Positions 27,528 to 37,014 of a stretch of DNA of 64,000 nt are shown here, piece after piece; position 1 is the stretch's first letter, and every line of letters begins with the position of its first letter. The position numbers were made by a program, and so were the translations under genes. The notes under the pieces are model-generated. The model saw only the letters and a program-made list of their open reading frames with translations, was not told the origin of the DNA and searched no databases. Location of the stretch: the NCBI GenBank assembly GCA_003538625.1, contig DPRR01000026.1:21601-85600 (forward strand), written 5' to 3'. Source of the stretch: Ignavibacteriales bacterium (GTDB lineage Bacteria > Bacteroidota > Ignavibacteria > Ignavibacteriales > Ignavibacteriaceae).

Positions 27528-28882
27528 TATTCATCCTTTTCAATTCCGTATTTTTTCATTTTGTTGTAAAGATGACTCCTTTGAATATCAAGTATCTCTG
27601 CTGTTTTACTGATATTCCAATCATTTGAACGCAGTTGCTTTAAAATAAAAACCCGTTCAGCTTTCTCCTTAAATTCCTGAAATGAATTACTCGTGTCAAC
27701 TAGTTCATCCACAGACTGCTGATTACCTGCAAACATAAAATCAATATCTTTACCCGAGATTTCTTTTTTATCCACTATAATAATTATTCGTTCAATAATG
27801 TTTCTTAGCTCGCGCACATTGCCTGTCCAGGATTGATTTTGCAAAATTCGTATTGCTTCATCAGAAAATTTAGTAACCGGCTTTTTATGTTTTAAAGATA
27901 TATCATGAGTAAAATGATCAATCAAAATGGGAATGTCTTCTAATCTCTCCCTTAAAGGCGGAACAATGATTGGAATTACATTTAAACGATGATAGAGATC
28001 CTCTCTAAAATTTCCTTTTTCAATTTCTTCTTTAAGATTTTTATTTGTTGCTGCAATCAGGCGAACATCCACATCAATTTTTTTTCCACCGCCAACCCGT
28101 TCAATTTTACCATCTTCAATTGCGCGTAAAACTTTTGCCTGCGCCTGATGAGACATATCACCAACTTCATCTAAAAAGATTGTACCCTTGTGTGCTAATT
28201 CAAATCTTCCTATTCGCTGTTGAACGGCTCCAGTAAAAGATCCTTTTTCATGTCCAAATAATTCTGATTCAATCAGTTCATTTGGAATAGCAGCACAGTT
28301 TACCTCAACAAACGATTTATCTTTTCTTAAACTCTTTTTGTGGATTGCACGCGCAACAAGTTCTTTTCCGGTTCCGTTTTCACCGGTAATTAATACGCGT
28401 GTATCAAGAGGTGCAACTTTATCGATCATCTGGAGAATATTATGGATTGCCCGGCTTTTGCCTAGAATTTCACCATCACCAACCCAAACTTTTTTAATCT
28501 CCTCATTTTCTTCTTTTAGTGATGCAGTCTCAGTTGCATTTCTAATACTGATTAAAAGTTTATCTCTATCAATCGGTTTTTCTAAAAAATCAAATGCACC
28601 TAAGCGAGTGGCTTTAATCGCATTTTCAATGCTGCCGTGTGCTGAAATTATAATAACAGATACAGGCGGTTTTTGTTCTTTCAACTTTTTGAGAACTTCA
28701 AAACCATTCATCTCCGGCATTTGAATATCCAAAAGTACTGCGGAAAATTCACTTGATGCAAATTTTTCTATTCCTTCATTTGCGCTTGTTGTATATTGTA
28801 CAGCATAACCTTCGTACTCCAGTATCATGCTTATACTTTCGCAAATTTGAAGTTCATCATCAATAATTAAAACTGATTTCAT
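27527..28882 (-). CDS. Sigma-54-dependent response regulator (NtrC family)
   Basis: A 451-residue enhancer-binding protein. The receiver domain (1-120) has the acidic pair DDE (8-10), phospho-acceptor Asp52 in VLLDIQMPEMNG and Lys in EKPID. The AAA+ domain (about 140-370) has Walker A GENGTGKE, GSFTGA (sigma-54 contact loop, Ser in place of Ala), Walker B GTIFLDEVGDM and the arginine region PLRERLEDIP. A Fis-type helix-turn-helix ends the protein (about 405-447). No cognate kinase gene adjoins it. It overlaps the downstream HIT gene and the upstream hypothetical gene by a few bases. Confidence 0.95.
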   Translation of the reverse strand: MKSVLIIDDELQICESISMILEYEGYAVQYTTSANEGIEKFASSEFSAVLLDIQMPEMNGFEVLKKLKEQKPPVSVIIISAHGSIENAIKATRLGAFDFLEKPIDRDKLLISIRNATETASLKEENEEIKKVWVGDGEILGKSRAIHNILQMIDKVAPLDTRVLITGENGTGKELVARAIHKKSLRKDKSFVEVNCAAIPNELIESELFGHEKGSFTGAVQQRIGRFELAHKGTIFLDEVGDMSHQAQAKVLRAIEDGKIERVGGGKKIDVDVRLIAATNKNLKEEIEKGNFREDLYHRLNVIPIIVPPLRERLEDIPILIDHFTHDISLKHKKPVTKFSDEAIRILQNQSWTGNVRELRNIIERIIIIVDKKEISGKDIDFMFAGNQQSVDELVDTSNSFQEFKEKAERVFILKQLRSNDWNISKTAEILDIQRSHLYNKMKKYGIEKDE

Positions 28883-29523
28883 AAAACAACTCTTAAATAT
28901 CTGACTGATCTTAATAAAAATATTTGTGATGGTAATAGATCCTGATTTTCTTTTAGCAAATTACCGAACAATCTTCCATAATAATTTACATCAAGATCCC
29001 TTGTATCAATACTTGATTGAACTTTAAAACTTTCTTCAAATGCTTCTACAAAATAACCAATTAGCTTTCCCAAATCAAAAATGTTTGACTCATATGAAAG
29101 AAATGCACTACCAAAAAAGTGAGCAAGTTTGTCCTTATCACCAAATTTATCTGATGGTGAATCAAGAAATATATGTGCGGGAAGGTTTTCATTTTTCTTC
29201 AAAAATGTTTTTTCATCAGCGGAAACCAGCGGATAATTTACCACTACTTTAATCAATGGAATCTGTATTGGTACTTCTCGATAGGGAACGGTTGCGAGCA
29301 TTAAAGACAAAAGTGCATCACCGTAATTATAATTAGTGATTTTAATAGCATATATAAAAATTGAATCTGTTGCGATCAAATCTCCATAATTTTTTCTTAT
29401 CTGATTAAAATGATCTGATGCAATGTACTCTGAAATATTATTCACGGATCTGGAAAGTTTACTTTGTTGTGGAAGTGTAATTTGAGACAAGAATAAAAAA
29501 TTCAGAAAAATAATTAATTTCAT
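28879..29523 (-). CDS. Exported protein of unknown function
   Basis: I do not recognise the family with confidence. From the ATG at 29523 the product has 214 residues with a signal peptide (MKLIIFLNFLFLSQITLPQQ). A central segment, GDKDKLAHFFGSAFLSYE, resembles the DKxxHF motif of YfiM/DUF2279-type proteins, followed by an acidic helix VEAFEESFKVQ and a C-terminal DLDVNYYGRLFGNLL. It lies upstream of, and overlaps by 4 bases, the sigma-54 regulator gene. Confidence 0.6.
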   Translation of the reverse strand: MKLIIFLNFLFLSQITLPQQSKLSRSVNNISEYIASDHFNQIRKNYGDLIATDSIFIYAIKITNYNYGDALLSLMLATVPYREVPIQIPLIKVVVNYPLVSADEKTFLKKNENLPAHIFLDSPSDKFGDKDKLAHFFGSAFLSYESNIFDLGKLIGYFVEAFEESFKVQSSIDTRDLDVNYYGRLFGNLLKENQDLLPSQIFLLRSVRYLRVVL

Positions 29524-29526
29524 TTT

Positions 29527-29563
29527 CACCACTAAGACACTTAGGACACTAAGAAACACTAAG
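29527..29563. repeat. Short ACTAAG-type tandem repeat
   Basis: CACCACTAAGACACTTAGG is followed by ACACTAAGAAACACTAAG, that is four imperfect ACTAAG units within 37 bases. Two further ACTAAG/CTTAGT copies lie at 29577-29590. Repeats of this kind recur between genes of many environmental bacteria. Confidence 0.5.
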
Positions 29564-29601
29564 CGAAGCTAATTGATCTTAGTAACTAAGTGGTAAAGTT
29601 T

Positions 29602-31257
29602 TTAAGTCTGTATTATACCGGGATTAAACTTTGGCAATTCAGGATTCTGATTCGCCACTTCCAAACATAATGAAATCCATTCACGAGTTTGTGATGGATC
29701 AATTATTTCATCAATCCATAATCTTGCTGCGGCATAAAGCGGAGTACTTTTTTCATCGTAAGATTTTAGAATATCATTCAGCAATTTTTTCTTTTCATCA
29801 TCGCCAAATTTATGTCCGCTTTTTTCTTCCTGTTTAAGTTTTATATCGAGTAAAACGCTGCTTGCCTGATTACCACCCATTACAGAAATTTTTGCATTTG
29901 GATATGCAAAAATAAATCTTGGATCGTAAGCTTTACCGCACATTGCGTAATTACCGGCGCCAAAACTGTTTCCTGTTATAATTGTTATTTTGGGTACAAC
30001 AGAATTAGCAACTGCGTTAACCATTTTTGCACCGTCTTTAATAATGCCGCCATGCTCAGCTTTGCTGCCAACCATAAATCCGGTTACATCCTGCAGAAAT
30101 AATAATGGAATTTTTTTCTGATTGCAATTCATGATAAATCGTGTTGCCTTATCAGCTGAATCAGAATATATAACTCCGCCAACCTGCATTTCTCCAAGTT
30201 CAGTTTTTACAACACTTCTTTGATTAGCAACAATACCAACAGCCCATCCATCAATTCTTGCATAGGCAGTAATTATTGTTTTTCCATAACCGGCTTTATA
30301 TTCATCGATTTCAGAATTATCAACAATCCTTGCCATCAATTCATAAGTGTCATAAGGTTTTAAAGTATCCTCTGGTAAAACTCCTGTTATTTCTTTTGTT
30401 GGATATTTTGGAAGTTTACTTTCCAGTCTATCAAATCCAGCTGTTTGATTTTTTCCAAACTTTTCAACAAGACTTCTTATCTGAGCAATACATTCTTCAT
30501 CATTCTTCATTATATAATCTGTAACGCCGGAAATATTAGATTGAACTTTTGCACCACCAAGTTTTTCATTATCAATAACTTCACCAATTGCAGCACGAAC
30601 CAAATGGGCACCGGCAAGAAAGACGGAACCTTCACCTTCGACAATTAAAGCTTCATCACTCATAATTGGAAGATAAGCACCGCCCGCAACACACGGACCC
30701 ATAATGGCAGCAATTTGGGGAATACCCATTGAAGACATTTTTGCATTGTTACGAAAAATTCTTCCAAAATGTTCTTTGTCTGGGAAAATATCATCTTGCA
30801 AAGGAAGAAATACTCCTGCGCTATCTACTAAATAAATAATCGGGATATAATTTTCCATCGCAATTTCTTGCGCGCGTAAATTCTTTTTTGCGGTAATTGG
30901 AAACCAGGCTCCGGCTTTTACGGTTGCGTCGTTTGCAACAATAACACAATCGCGATTATGAATTTTTCCGATTCCATAAATAGTCCCCGACGAAGGTGCG
31001 CCGCCATATTCTTCGTACATACCATATGCTGCAAACGTGCTTAACTCAAAAAACTTTTTAGGATCATCTACCAACAAATTAACCCTCTCACGAGCAGTTA
31101 GCTTGCCTTTTGCTCTATGTTTTTCAATAGCTTTTTTTCCGCCGCCATCTTTTACTTTTTCTTTTACTGCTTCAAGCTTTCGTAATAATTCTTTTTGGAA
31201 ATCTTCTCTTTTAAGAAAAGTTTCGCTTTCGTTTATTTGTGTTCCAATTGGTTTCAT
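29602..31257 (-). CDS. Acyl-CoA carboxylase carboxyltransferase subunit, methylcrotonyl-CoA type
   Basis: A 551-residue biotin-dependent carboxyltransferase subunit, which moves CO2 from carboxybiotin to an acyl-CoA. IYLVDSAGVFLPLQ, FPDKEHFGRIF, NNAKMSSMGIPQIAAIMGPC and GAYLPIMSDEA closely follow methylcrotonyl-CoA carboxylase beta subunits of leucine breakdown; a propionyl- or geranyl-CoA specificity cannot be excluded. The C-terminal half has GNSFGAGNYAMCGKAY. ATG at 31257 is preferred to TTG at 31263. An acyl-CoA dehydrogenase gene lies 90 bases upstream; the biotin carboxylase partner is not in the window. Confidence 0.9.
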   Translation of the reverse strand: MKPIGTQINESETFLKREDFQKELLRKLEAVKEKVKDGGGKKAIEKHRAKGKLTARERVNLLVDDPKKFFELSTFAAYGMYEEYGGAPSSGTIYGIGKIHNRDCVIVANDATVKAGAWFPITAKKNLRAQEIAMENYIPIIYLVDSAGVFLPLQDDIFPDKEHFGRIFRNNAKMSSMGIPQIAAIMGPCVAGGAYLPIMSDEALIVEGEGSVFLAGAHLVRAAIGEVIDNEKLGGAKVQSNISGVTDYIMKNDEECIAQIRSLVEKFGKNQTAGFDRLESKLPKYPTKEITGVLPEDTLKPYDTYELMARIVDNSEIDEYKAGYGKTIITAYARIDGWAVGIVANQRSVVKTELGEMQVGGVIYSDSADKATRFIMNCNQKKIPLLFLQDVTGFMVGSKAEHGGIIKDGAKMVNAVANSVVPKITIITGNSFGAGNYAMCGKAYDPRFIFAYPNAKISVMGGNQASSVLLDIKLKQEEKSGHKFGDDEKKKLLNDILKSYDEKSTPLYAAARLWIDEIIDPSQTREWISLCLEVANQNPELPKFNPGIIQT

Positions 31258-31347
31258 AAGCAATCTTTTTGTTACCCTATACTCGTTTCAGAGTCTGATA
31301 ATTTTATATTTAAGATTCCGGGATAAGTCCTGAATGATATTTTTAAA

Positions 31348-32505
31348 CTAATCCTTCAACAAATCTCTTGCAATAACAATTCGTTGTATTTCAGAAGTAC
31401 CTTCTCCAATTGTTAAAAGTTTCACATCACGATAAAATTTTTCTACAGGATATTCTTTTATAAACCCGTACCCGCCAAAAATTTGAACTGCTTCGCTGCT
31501 TGCCTTTTCTGCTATTTCACTGGCAAAAAGTTTTGCTTCAGCCGCTTCTTTTGTATTTGGTATTCCGGCATCTTTCATAAATGCAGCCCGGTATGTCAGC
31601 ATCCTTGCAGCCTCAATATTTGTAGCCATGTCTGCTAATTTAAATTGAGTCGCCTGAAAATCAGAAAGTTGTCTGCCAAATTGTTTACGTTCCTGCGAGT
31701 ACTTTAGAGAAGCATCCAGGCATCCTTGCGCTAATCCGACGGAACAGGCAGCTATTGAAATTCTTCCGCCTTCTAATATCTGCATAGAATTAATAAATCC
31801 CATTCCTTCTTCGCCTAATAAATTTTCGACGGGGACTCTGCAGTTTTCAAAAGCCAGTTGTGTTGTATCACTTGCGCGCATACCAAGTTTGTTTTCTTTT
31901 TTACCGATAATTAATCCGTCCATTCCTTTTTCCAGAATGAAAGCCGAGATTCCTTTTTTGCCGGCTTCTTTATTAGTTATTGCCATAATTACGTAGGTTT
32001 CGCCAACAGTACCGTGCGTTGTAAATTGTTTACTACCATTTAGAATCCAGTAATTTCCATCCTTTACAGCATTGCTTTTTAATCCTGCCGCATCACTTCC
32101 GGAAAAAGATTCTGTTAAACCCCAGGCGCCGATTTTCTTACCACTTGCAAGATCGGGTAAATATCTTTTCTTCTGAATTTCATTAGCAAAACGATTTATA
32201 TGATTTGTACAAAGCCCATTATGTGCAGCAACAGAAAGTCCAATTGAAGGATCGACCTTAGATAGTTCTTCGATTATAACCGCATACTCAACATAACCCA
32301 AACCTGCACCACCATATTCTTCGGGGACAAGAATTCCAAGAAACCCGAGTTCACCAAGTTGTTTCATTATCTCAATTGGAAATTTTTGTGATTCATCATA
32401 TTCCATTATAACCGGACGGATATTTTTCTCAGCAAAATCTCTGATTGTATCTCGAATTATGATTTGGTTTTCAGTTAGTTCTGTAAGAAATGGTCTTTGT
32501 TCCAT
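31348..32505 (-). CDS. Acyl-CoA dehydrogenase
   Basis: A 385-residue FAD flavoprotein that forms the 2,3-double bond of acyl-CoA, of normal length. FAD and substrate motifs are visible: LTESFSGSDAAG, KQFTTHGTVGETYVI, LGMRASDTTQ, QILEGGRISIAACSVG, and the C-terminal GGYGFIKEYPVEKFYRD with the catalytic Glu expected in IGEGTSEIQR. Next to the methylcrotonyl-type carboxyltransferase, an isovaleryl- or short branched-chain substrate is plausible. It probably shares a transcript with that gene. Confidence 0.93.
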   Translation of the reverse strand: MEQRPFLTELTENQIIIRDTIRDFAEKNIRPVIMEYDESQKFPIEIMKQLGELGFLGILVPEEYGGAGLGYVEYAVIIEELSKVDPSIGLSVAAHNGLCTNHINRFANEIQKKRYLPDLASGKKIGAWGLTESFSGSDAAGLKSNAVKDGNYWILNGSKQFTTHGTVGETYVIMAITNKEAGKKGISAFILEKGMDGLIIGKKENKLGMRASDTTQLAFENCRVPVENLLGEEGMGFINSMQILEGGRISIAACSVGLAQGCLDASLKYSQERKQFGRQLSDFQATQFKLADMATNIEAARMLTYRAAFMKDAGIPNTKEAAEAKLFASEIAEKASSEAVQIFGGYGFIKEYPVEKFYRDVKLLTIGEGTSEIQRIVIARDLLKD

Positions 32506-32560
32506 TATTACTCCTAAAAATGGTTCATTATAATCTTGCGAAATTAATCTGAATTAAAGA

Positions 32561-32586
32561 GATCCTGAAACAAGTTCAGGATGACA
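32561..32586. repeat. Dispersed palindromic repeat (CCTGAA/TTCAGG)
   Basis: ATCCTGAA (32562-32569) and TTCAGGAT (32575-32582) form an 8-bp palindrome with a 5-base centre, followed by GACA. The same unit in coding form occurs at 55886-55930. Such units are scattered in many Bacteroidota/Ignavibacteria genomes. Confidence 0.6.
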
Positions 32587-32596
32587 TTCATAAATA

Positions 32597-33550
32597 TTAA
32601 ATTCTGTTTTTAAATTCTTCTATAATTTCTTCAGCTATATGATATGGAGAAAGATTGCCTAATACGACTTTTTGTAAAGATGAATTTAATAAATTTTCTC
32701 CTGTATCGCTCCAAAGTTCATCTTTCAATTTATGCTCAACAATTTCTTTTATTCTTACTTTAGCTTGTTTTTCCCTTTTCAGTTTAAAGAGATTATTCTG
32801 ATTCATAAAATTTTTGTGACGCTCAATTTCAGTTGCAATTTCATCGATGCCTTTATTTTCAGATGCTACTGTTTTAATAATATTAGGAAGCCAGGAATTT
32901 TGATCGTGATCTTTTATCATCAGAATGGTTTGCAGAGCGGTATATGCTTGTTGAGATCCGGGTCTGTCACTTTTATTCATAACAAAGAAATCTGCAATTT
33001 CCATCAAACCGGCTTTCATTGCCTGAACTGAATCTCCACTTTCAGGAACAAGAACTACAATTGTTGTATCCGCAGCTTGTGCAATATCAAGCTCCGATTG
33101 ACCAACACCTACAGTTTCAAGTAGTATGATATCAAATCCTGCGGCATCCAAAATATCGGCTGCATCAATTGCTTTTTTGGATAAACCTCCCAGACTACCG
33201 CGAGTTGCCATACTTCTTATAAAAACTCCGCTATCCATTCCGATATCGGTCATCCGAACTCTATCACCAAGCAAAGCACCTCCTGTAAAGGGTGAAGTAG
33301 GATCAACTGCAATGATACCAACTTTTTGATTTTGCTTTCTAAAATATTTTGTCAATTGATTTGTTATTGTACTTTTACCTGCGCCCGGTGGTCCGGTGAT
33401 TCCAATGCGATATGCATGTCCGACCTTTTTATGAATTTCCTTCAAAAACATTGTAGCTGATAAATTGTCGGATTCAACAATGGATATTGTACGGGCAATC
33501 GATCTCCGATCTTCTCTATAAATATTTTTGACTAGGTTAAGATCAATCAT
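32597..33550 (-). CDS. meaB: MeaB/ArgK family GTPase, methylmalonyl-CoA mutase chaperone
   Basis: A 317-residue G3E-type GTPase that guards and reloads adenosylcobalamin in methylmalonyl-CoA mutase. Walker A GITGPPGAGKST, the family signature DPTSPFTGGALLGDR, LLETVGVGQSE (Walker B region) and MNKSDRPG (NKxD) are present. The C-terminal dimerisation arm is seen as KIEEFKNRI-type helices. No mutase gene is in the window. It is the last gene of a five-gene run starting at 36697 and sits 1 base after the epimerase gene. Confidence 0.93.
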   Translation of the reverse strand: MIDLNLVKNIYREDRRSIARTISIVESDNLSATMFLKEIHKKVGHAYRIGITGPPGAGKSTITNQLTKYFRKQNQKVGIIAVDPTSPFTGGALLGDRVRMTDIGMDSGVFIRSMATRGSLGGLSKKAIDAADILDAAGFDIILLETVGVGQSELDIAQAADTTIVVLVPESGDSVQAMKAGLMEIADFFVMNKSDRPGSQQAYTALQTILMIKDHDQNSWLPNIIKTVASENKGIDEIATEIERHKNFMNQNNLFKLKREKQAKVRIKEIVEHKLKDELWSDTGENLLNSSLQKVVLGNLSPYHIAEEIIEEFKNRI

Positions 33551-33551
33551 A

Positions 33552-34475
33552 TCACTGTAAATTTTTTCTAAAAAATTCTACTGTTAGTTTTAATCCATTC
33601 TCTAATTTGGTTGATGGTCTCCATCCAAATTTATTAAATAATTTGTCTGAAGTTATTACGCTTCTTAATTGTTCTCCTGCTGCTGCCGGACCGTGGATTT
33701 CTTCCTTGTTAGCTTTAATAATTTCATTGAGATGATGAAAAAGTTGGTTAACATCAGTTTCAATTCCGGTTCCTATATTATAAATGTCCGATACTTCATC
33801 ATTTAAAGCCAGCAGATTTGCTTTGACAACATCACCGACAAAAACATAATCACGAGTTTGCTTGCCGTGTCCATTAATTACAGGTTGTTCACCTTTAAGA
33901 AGTTTGGTTGAAAAAATGGCAACTACACCTGCCTCTCCAAAAGGATTTTGTCTTGGACCATAAATATTTGCATAGCGAAGAATTGAATAATTGAGTTGAT
34001 ACTCTGAGTTATAAAAGTATAGATATTTTTCTACTGCAAGTTTAGATATTCCATATGGTGATTTTGGCTGCTGCGGATGCTTTTCGTCAGCAGGGAAGTA
34101 ATCCTGCTCGCCATAAACAGCACCGCCAGTAGAGGCAAACATAAATTTCTTTACTCCATATTTAATTGAATTCTGCAGCAAGTTAATTGTACCAAGAATA
34201 TTTGTTGTTGCATCAAATTCAGGATCCTTTACAGATCTTCTTACATCCATTTGAGCAGCATGATGGTTAATGACATCAAAATTTTCGGATTTAAAAAGTT
34301 CACTTAAGCTTTTATCACAAATATTTGCTTTTATAAATTTTGCTTTAGGATTTATATTTTTTTCAAAACCTGTTGAAAGATCATCGAGAATTACAACCTC
34401 GTGACCATTTTCAATAAATGCATCGGCAATTTGCGAAGCGATAAAACCGGCACCGCCGGTAACAAGAATTTTCAA
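33552..34475 (-). CDS. NAD-dependent epimerase/dehydratase (UDP-glucose 4-epimerase-like)
   Basis: A 307-residue extended short-chain dehydrogenase. The Rossmann start is GGAGFIASQIADAF, the NAD-binding Asp is in VILDDLSTGFE, and the catalytic residues are in ASTGGAVYG and the YGISKLAVEKY (Tyr-x3-Lys) stretch. It resembles the GalE/WbpP group acting on UDP-hexoses, so it probably feeds surface polysaccharide synthesis; the exact sugar is unknown. The gene abuts nadD and meaB without gaps. Confidence 0.88.
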   Translation of the reverse strand: MKILVTGGAGFIASQIADAFIENGHEVVILDDLSTGFEKNINPKAKFIKANICDKSLSELFKSENFDVINHHAAQMDVRRSVKDPEFDATTNILGTINLLQNSIKYGVKKFMFASTGGAVYGEQDYFPADEKHPQQPKSPYGISKLAVEKYLYFYNSEYQLNYSILRYANIYGPRQNPFGEAGVVAIFSTKLLKGEQPVINGHGKQTRDYVFVGDVVKANLLALNDEVSDIYNIGTGIETDVNQLFHHLNEIIKANKEEIHGPAAAGEQLRSVITSDKLFNKFGWRPSTKLENGLKLTVEFFRKNLQ

Positions 34476-35057
34476 TTAGTTGTCCTTATATAATTTGTTT
34501 TTATTAATGTATTCTAAAACTTTTTCCGGTACCAGGTAATAAATAGGCAAGCCTGCATGCACACGATTACGAATATCAGTTGCACTTATTTCAATTCCTC
34601 TTGTTTCTACAAAGTCAGCGGACTCAACGTACTTATCAACATAGTCGATTGGGTGTGAAGATTTTCTTTTAAGTACAACTACATTTGCTAATTTTAAAAT
34701 TTCATCAGGCTCTTTCCATGTATGAAACTGAAAAATATTATCATAGCCGATTATTAAATCAATATTATCGTAATATTTTTTAAACTCACGAAGAGTGTCG
34801 ATTGTATATGATATAGTATGCTGCTTAATTTCAAAATCAGAACATTGGAAAAAAGGAATCTGTTCAATTGCAAGGTTCAGCATGTTCAGGCGGTGTTGTG
34901 CGCTGGAAGCTTTTGCATGCTGCTTGTGTGGAGAAATATATGCGGGTATAAATATAATCTTTTCAAGATTTCGTAACTCTTTTACGGATTGCGCGGTTAT
35001 TAAATGACCATTGTGTATTGGATCAAAAGTTCCACCGAAAATTCCGACTTTACTCAT
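34476..35057 (-). CDS. nadD: Nicotinate-nucleotide adenylyltransferase
   Basis: A 193-residue NAD-synthesis enzyme (nicotinate mononucleotide + ATP to deamido-NAD + PPi). The nucleotidyltransferase motif GGTFDPIHNGH has His15 and His18, and the second signature is EISATDIRNRV near 160. Length is normal for NadD. It overlaps the upstream hypothetical gene by 4 bases and abuts the epimerase gene downstream. Confidence 0.95.
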   Translation of the reverse strand: MSKVGIFGGTFDPIHNGHLITAQSVKELRNLEKIIFIPAYISPHKQHAKASSAQHRLNMLNLAIEQIPFFQCSDFEIKQHTISYTIDTLREFKKYYDNIDLIIGYDNIFQFHTWKEPDEILKLANVVVLKRKSSHPIDYVDKYVESADFVETRGIEISATDIRNRVHAGLPIYYLVPEKVLEYINKNKLYKDN

Positions 35058-35749
35058 TTAACTATATCCTTATATTCAACAAATAAGTGAGTAAAGCGTT
35101 CGTGCATTTTCTGTGAACAATATTCCATGCTTTTTTTCTGGGATAATTCCGAGTATAGTTGCTTAAAATTTGAAATATCTCTTACCAGCAGTACATCATT
35201 AAGAATATGCATAAAGTGTTCGCACGATTTAATCCTGCTTAAAAAATCATTATAAATAAAATTGCTTAAAACTAAACTACTTATTACTTCATTTGACGGA
35301 TTGTTAAATCCAAAAACAGCAATATAATCTTCTTTTGTTTTCGCAATCACAAGAGAATTATTTTCAACATTTAGAAGGTTAAAATACTGCTCATAGTCCG
35401 AAGATCTTATAGCAATTGCATCCGATAAAACAATTAAATTTTTCTTGTACAAGAGAAATTCTTTAGTTGATAATTTATCAATCAGTTCATTTCTATTTTT
35501 TAGATTTGTAAAAATGATTTTGTAATCCTCATTTTTAAGCTCCTCCGGAAGTTGATCATTAGCAGTTGCATCCCAAATACAATAGATATCAGTATTGTTA
35601 ACTTTTCCTTCCAGATTTTCAAGAATATTAAAGTACAAAGTTGATTTCAGAAATGTAATGTCTGGTTCAAGCAAGCCATCAAAACTTTTAAATAAGTCTT
35701 CATCGTTATCTGAGTAAAATGGTAAAATGTAGATAGCTTTTGGATTCAT
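35054..35749 (-). CDS. Conserved hypothetical protein between prsW-like gene and nadD
   Basis: A 231-residue soluble protein I do not recognise firmly. It starts KAIYILPFYSDNDEDLF and has alternating strands and helices (NTDIYCIWDATAND, YKIIFTNLKNR, FLLYKKNLIVLSDAIAI) in a pattern loosely like the TIGR04282/DUF2064 GT-A-like family, but the family's KTRL motif is absent. Overlap with nadD by 4 bases and 3 bases to the gene upstream imply one transcript. Confidence 0.55.
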   Translation of the reverse strand: MNPKAIYILPFYSDNDEDLFKSFDGLLEPDITFLKSTLYFNILENLEGKVNNTDIYCIWDATANDQLPEELKNEDYKIIFTNLKNRNELIDKLSTKEFLLYKKNLIVLSDAIAIRSSDYEQYFNLLNVENNSLVIAKTKEDYIAVFGFNNPSNEVISSLVLSNFIYNDFLSRIKSCEHFMHILNDVLLVRDISNFKQLYSELSQKKSMEYCSQKMHERFTHLFVEYKDIVK

Positions 35750-35752
35750 TAC

Positions 35753-36697
35753 TTAAACGTTTTGCAATAATTTCTTAATAAAGTCTCTATAATTATCAAC
35801 GTCCATTTGATAATAAGCTTTGCTTGCACCATTAGAATTTCTTAATTGAACTTTTCTAAAAGCAAGAGTAGTTGCCGCATTAATGTATGTCCTTCTTTTA
35901 CCTTCATCAAACCAGCCTTTTCTTTCTCTTTGAGGAGAGCTTAATATAACTAAATGAGATTCTGGAATTATTCCACGCTCAGTTTCTTGTTTAAGTTCAT
36001 TAAAAATAATTTTTCTTTCTCCATGTAAAGAAACTGCAAAGGTTGATATAAATATTATTATAGATACAAACATAAACAGAAACCCTATTGGTGCAATATT
36101 TTCATAACTAAGGGTCAAATTCCAAATAGAATGAATCAACATAGCTATAAATAATCCGGTTAAAGCATAAAAAAGTTTTTTAAAAGATGATTTAAATTTT
36201 GCCATTCCCAAAAATGCTCCTAATGTTGCGGTTGAAACGCAGTGCATCACTCCGGAAAAGAGACTTCTGACAATTACCAGCATAATCCAGTTTTGAATTG
36301 TCTCACCGTATGTAACGAAGTACATGAAATTTTCAGTCATACCAAAACCGAGTCCAATAGCACCGCCATATACAATTCCGTCAGTAATATTATCAAATCT
36401 TTTGTTGGAAATTGTTATAAGCAAAAAAAGACCTTTGGTAATTTCTTCAACAACCGGTGCAACAACAATTGCACCAAACCTGGTTAGTTGTACGCTATCC
36501 TTTATAAAGAATGAAGCTATCAGTGAGAAAAACAAGCTGCCTGCTAATGCAAGAAAGATTGCTCCAAGAGCTCCCCAAAGATAATTAGTGAAGACAAGTT
36601 TAAATGGTTCTCTATCATATCGGTCAAACTTCCATATCAACACTAAATAGATTGACATTGGAATGATTGCAGCTAAAGCGGAAAGAATTATTAACAT
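35753..36697 (-). CDS. PrsW family intramembrane metalloprotease
   Basis: A 314-residue protein with about seven membrane helices in residues 1-225. PrsW signatures are visible: VEEITKGLF (EExxK), GGAIGLGFGMTENFMYF (second Glu), RSLFSGVMHC and a closing HSIWN. PrsW in Bacillus starts anti-sigma factor cleavage; in other phyla the substrate is unknown. A cytoplasmic tail of about 75 residues carries a YINAATTLAFRK segment. It heads the minus-strand run to meaB. Confidence 0.88.
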   Translation of the reverse strand: MLIILSALAAIIPMSIYLVLIWKFDRYDREPFKLVFTNYLWGALGAIFLALAGSLFFSLIASFFIKDSVQLTRFGAIVVAPVVEEITKGLFLLITISNKRFDNITDGIVYGGAIGLGFGMTENFMYFVTYGETIQNWIMLVIVRSLFSGVMHCVSTATLGAFLGMAKFKSSFKKLFYALTGLFIAMLIHSIWNLTLSYENIAPIGFLFMFVSIIIFISTFAVSLHGERKIIFNELKQETERGIIPESHLVILSSPQRERKGWFDEGKRRTYINAATTLAFRKVQLRNSNGASKAYYQMDVDNYRDFIKKLLQNV

Positions 36698-37014
36698 TTA
36701 ATCTTTGGCAATGATAACTATTATTAAATATCTGCTTCAAATTATTGATTTAGAACTGAAAAAACCAAAATTATTTTTTGGGAATAGTAAAAATCGCAAC
36801 AAGGTTTTTTTTACAACTGATCTATCAAAGTAAAATACCTATGATTAAACTACCAGAAGACATTTAATTTGTGATTTACTTAGCCCTTAAAAAGTGTATT
36901 ATTATAGAAAAGAGTGTTTTTTGATTAAAAACCTTAATATTCAATTTTTACATTGTTTGATTATATTGGGGTTAGGTTATATATTTAGCCTCGTTTTTTG
37001 CGTAATTTTGCAAG
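36698..37014. other. Divergent intergenic region between prsW-like gene and yceD
   Basis: No gene is seen in 317 AT-rich bases. Two plus-strand promoter candidates occur: TTTG (36956-36959) with TATATTTA (36980-36987) 20 bases on, and TAATTTTG at 37003-37010, only 4 bases before the yceD ATG, which would give a leaderless transcript. No riboswitch-like fold was recognised. Confidence 0.5.

Noticed and set aside
36324..36584. 86-codon plus-strand frame inside the PrsW-like gene
   Set aside because: Shadow of the membrane protein gene with no ribosome site or family motif.
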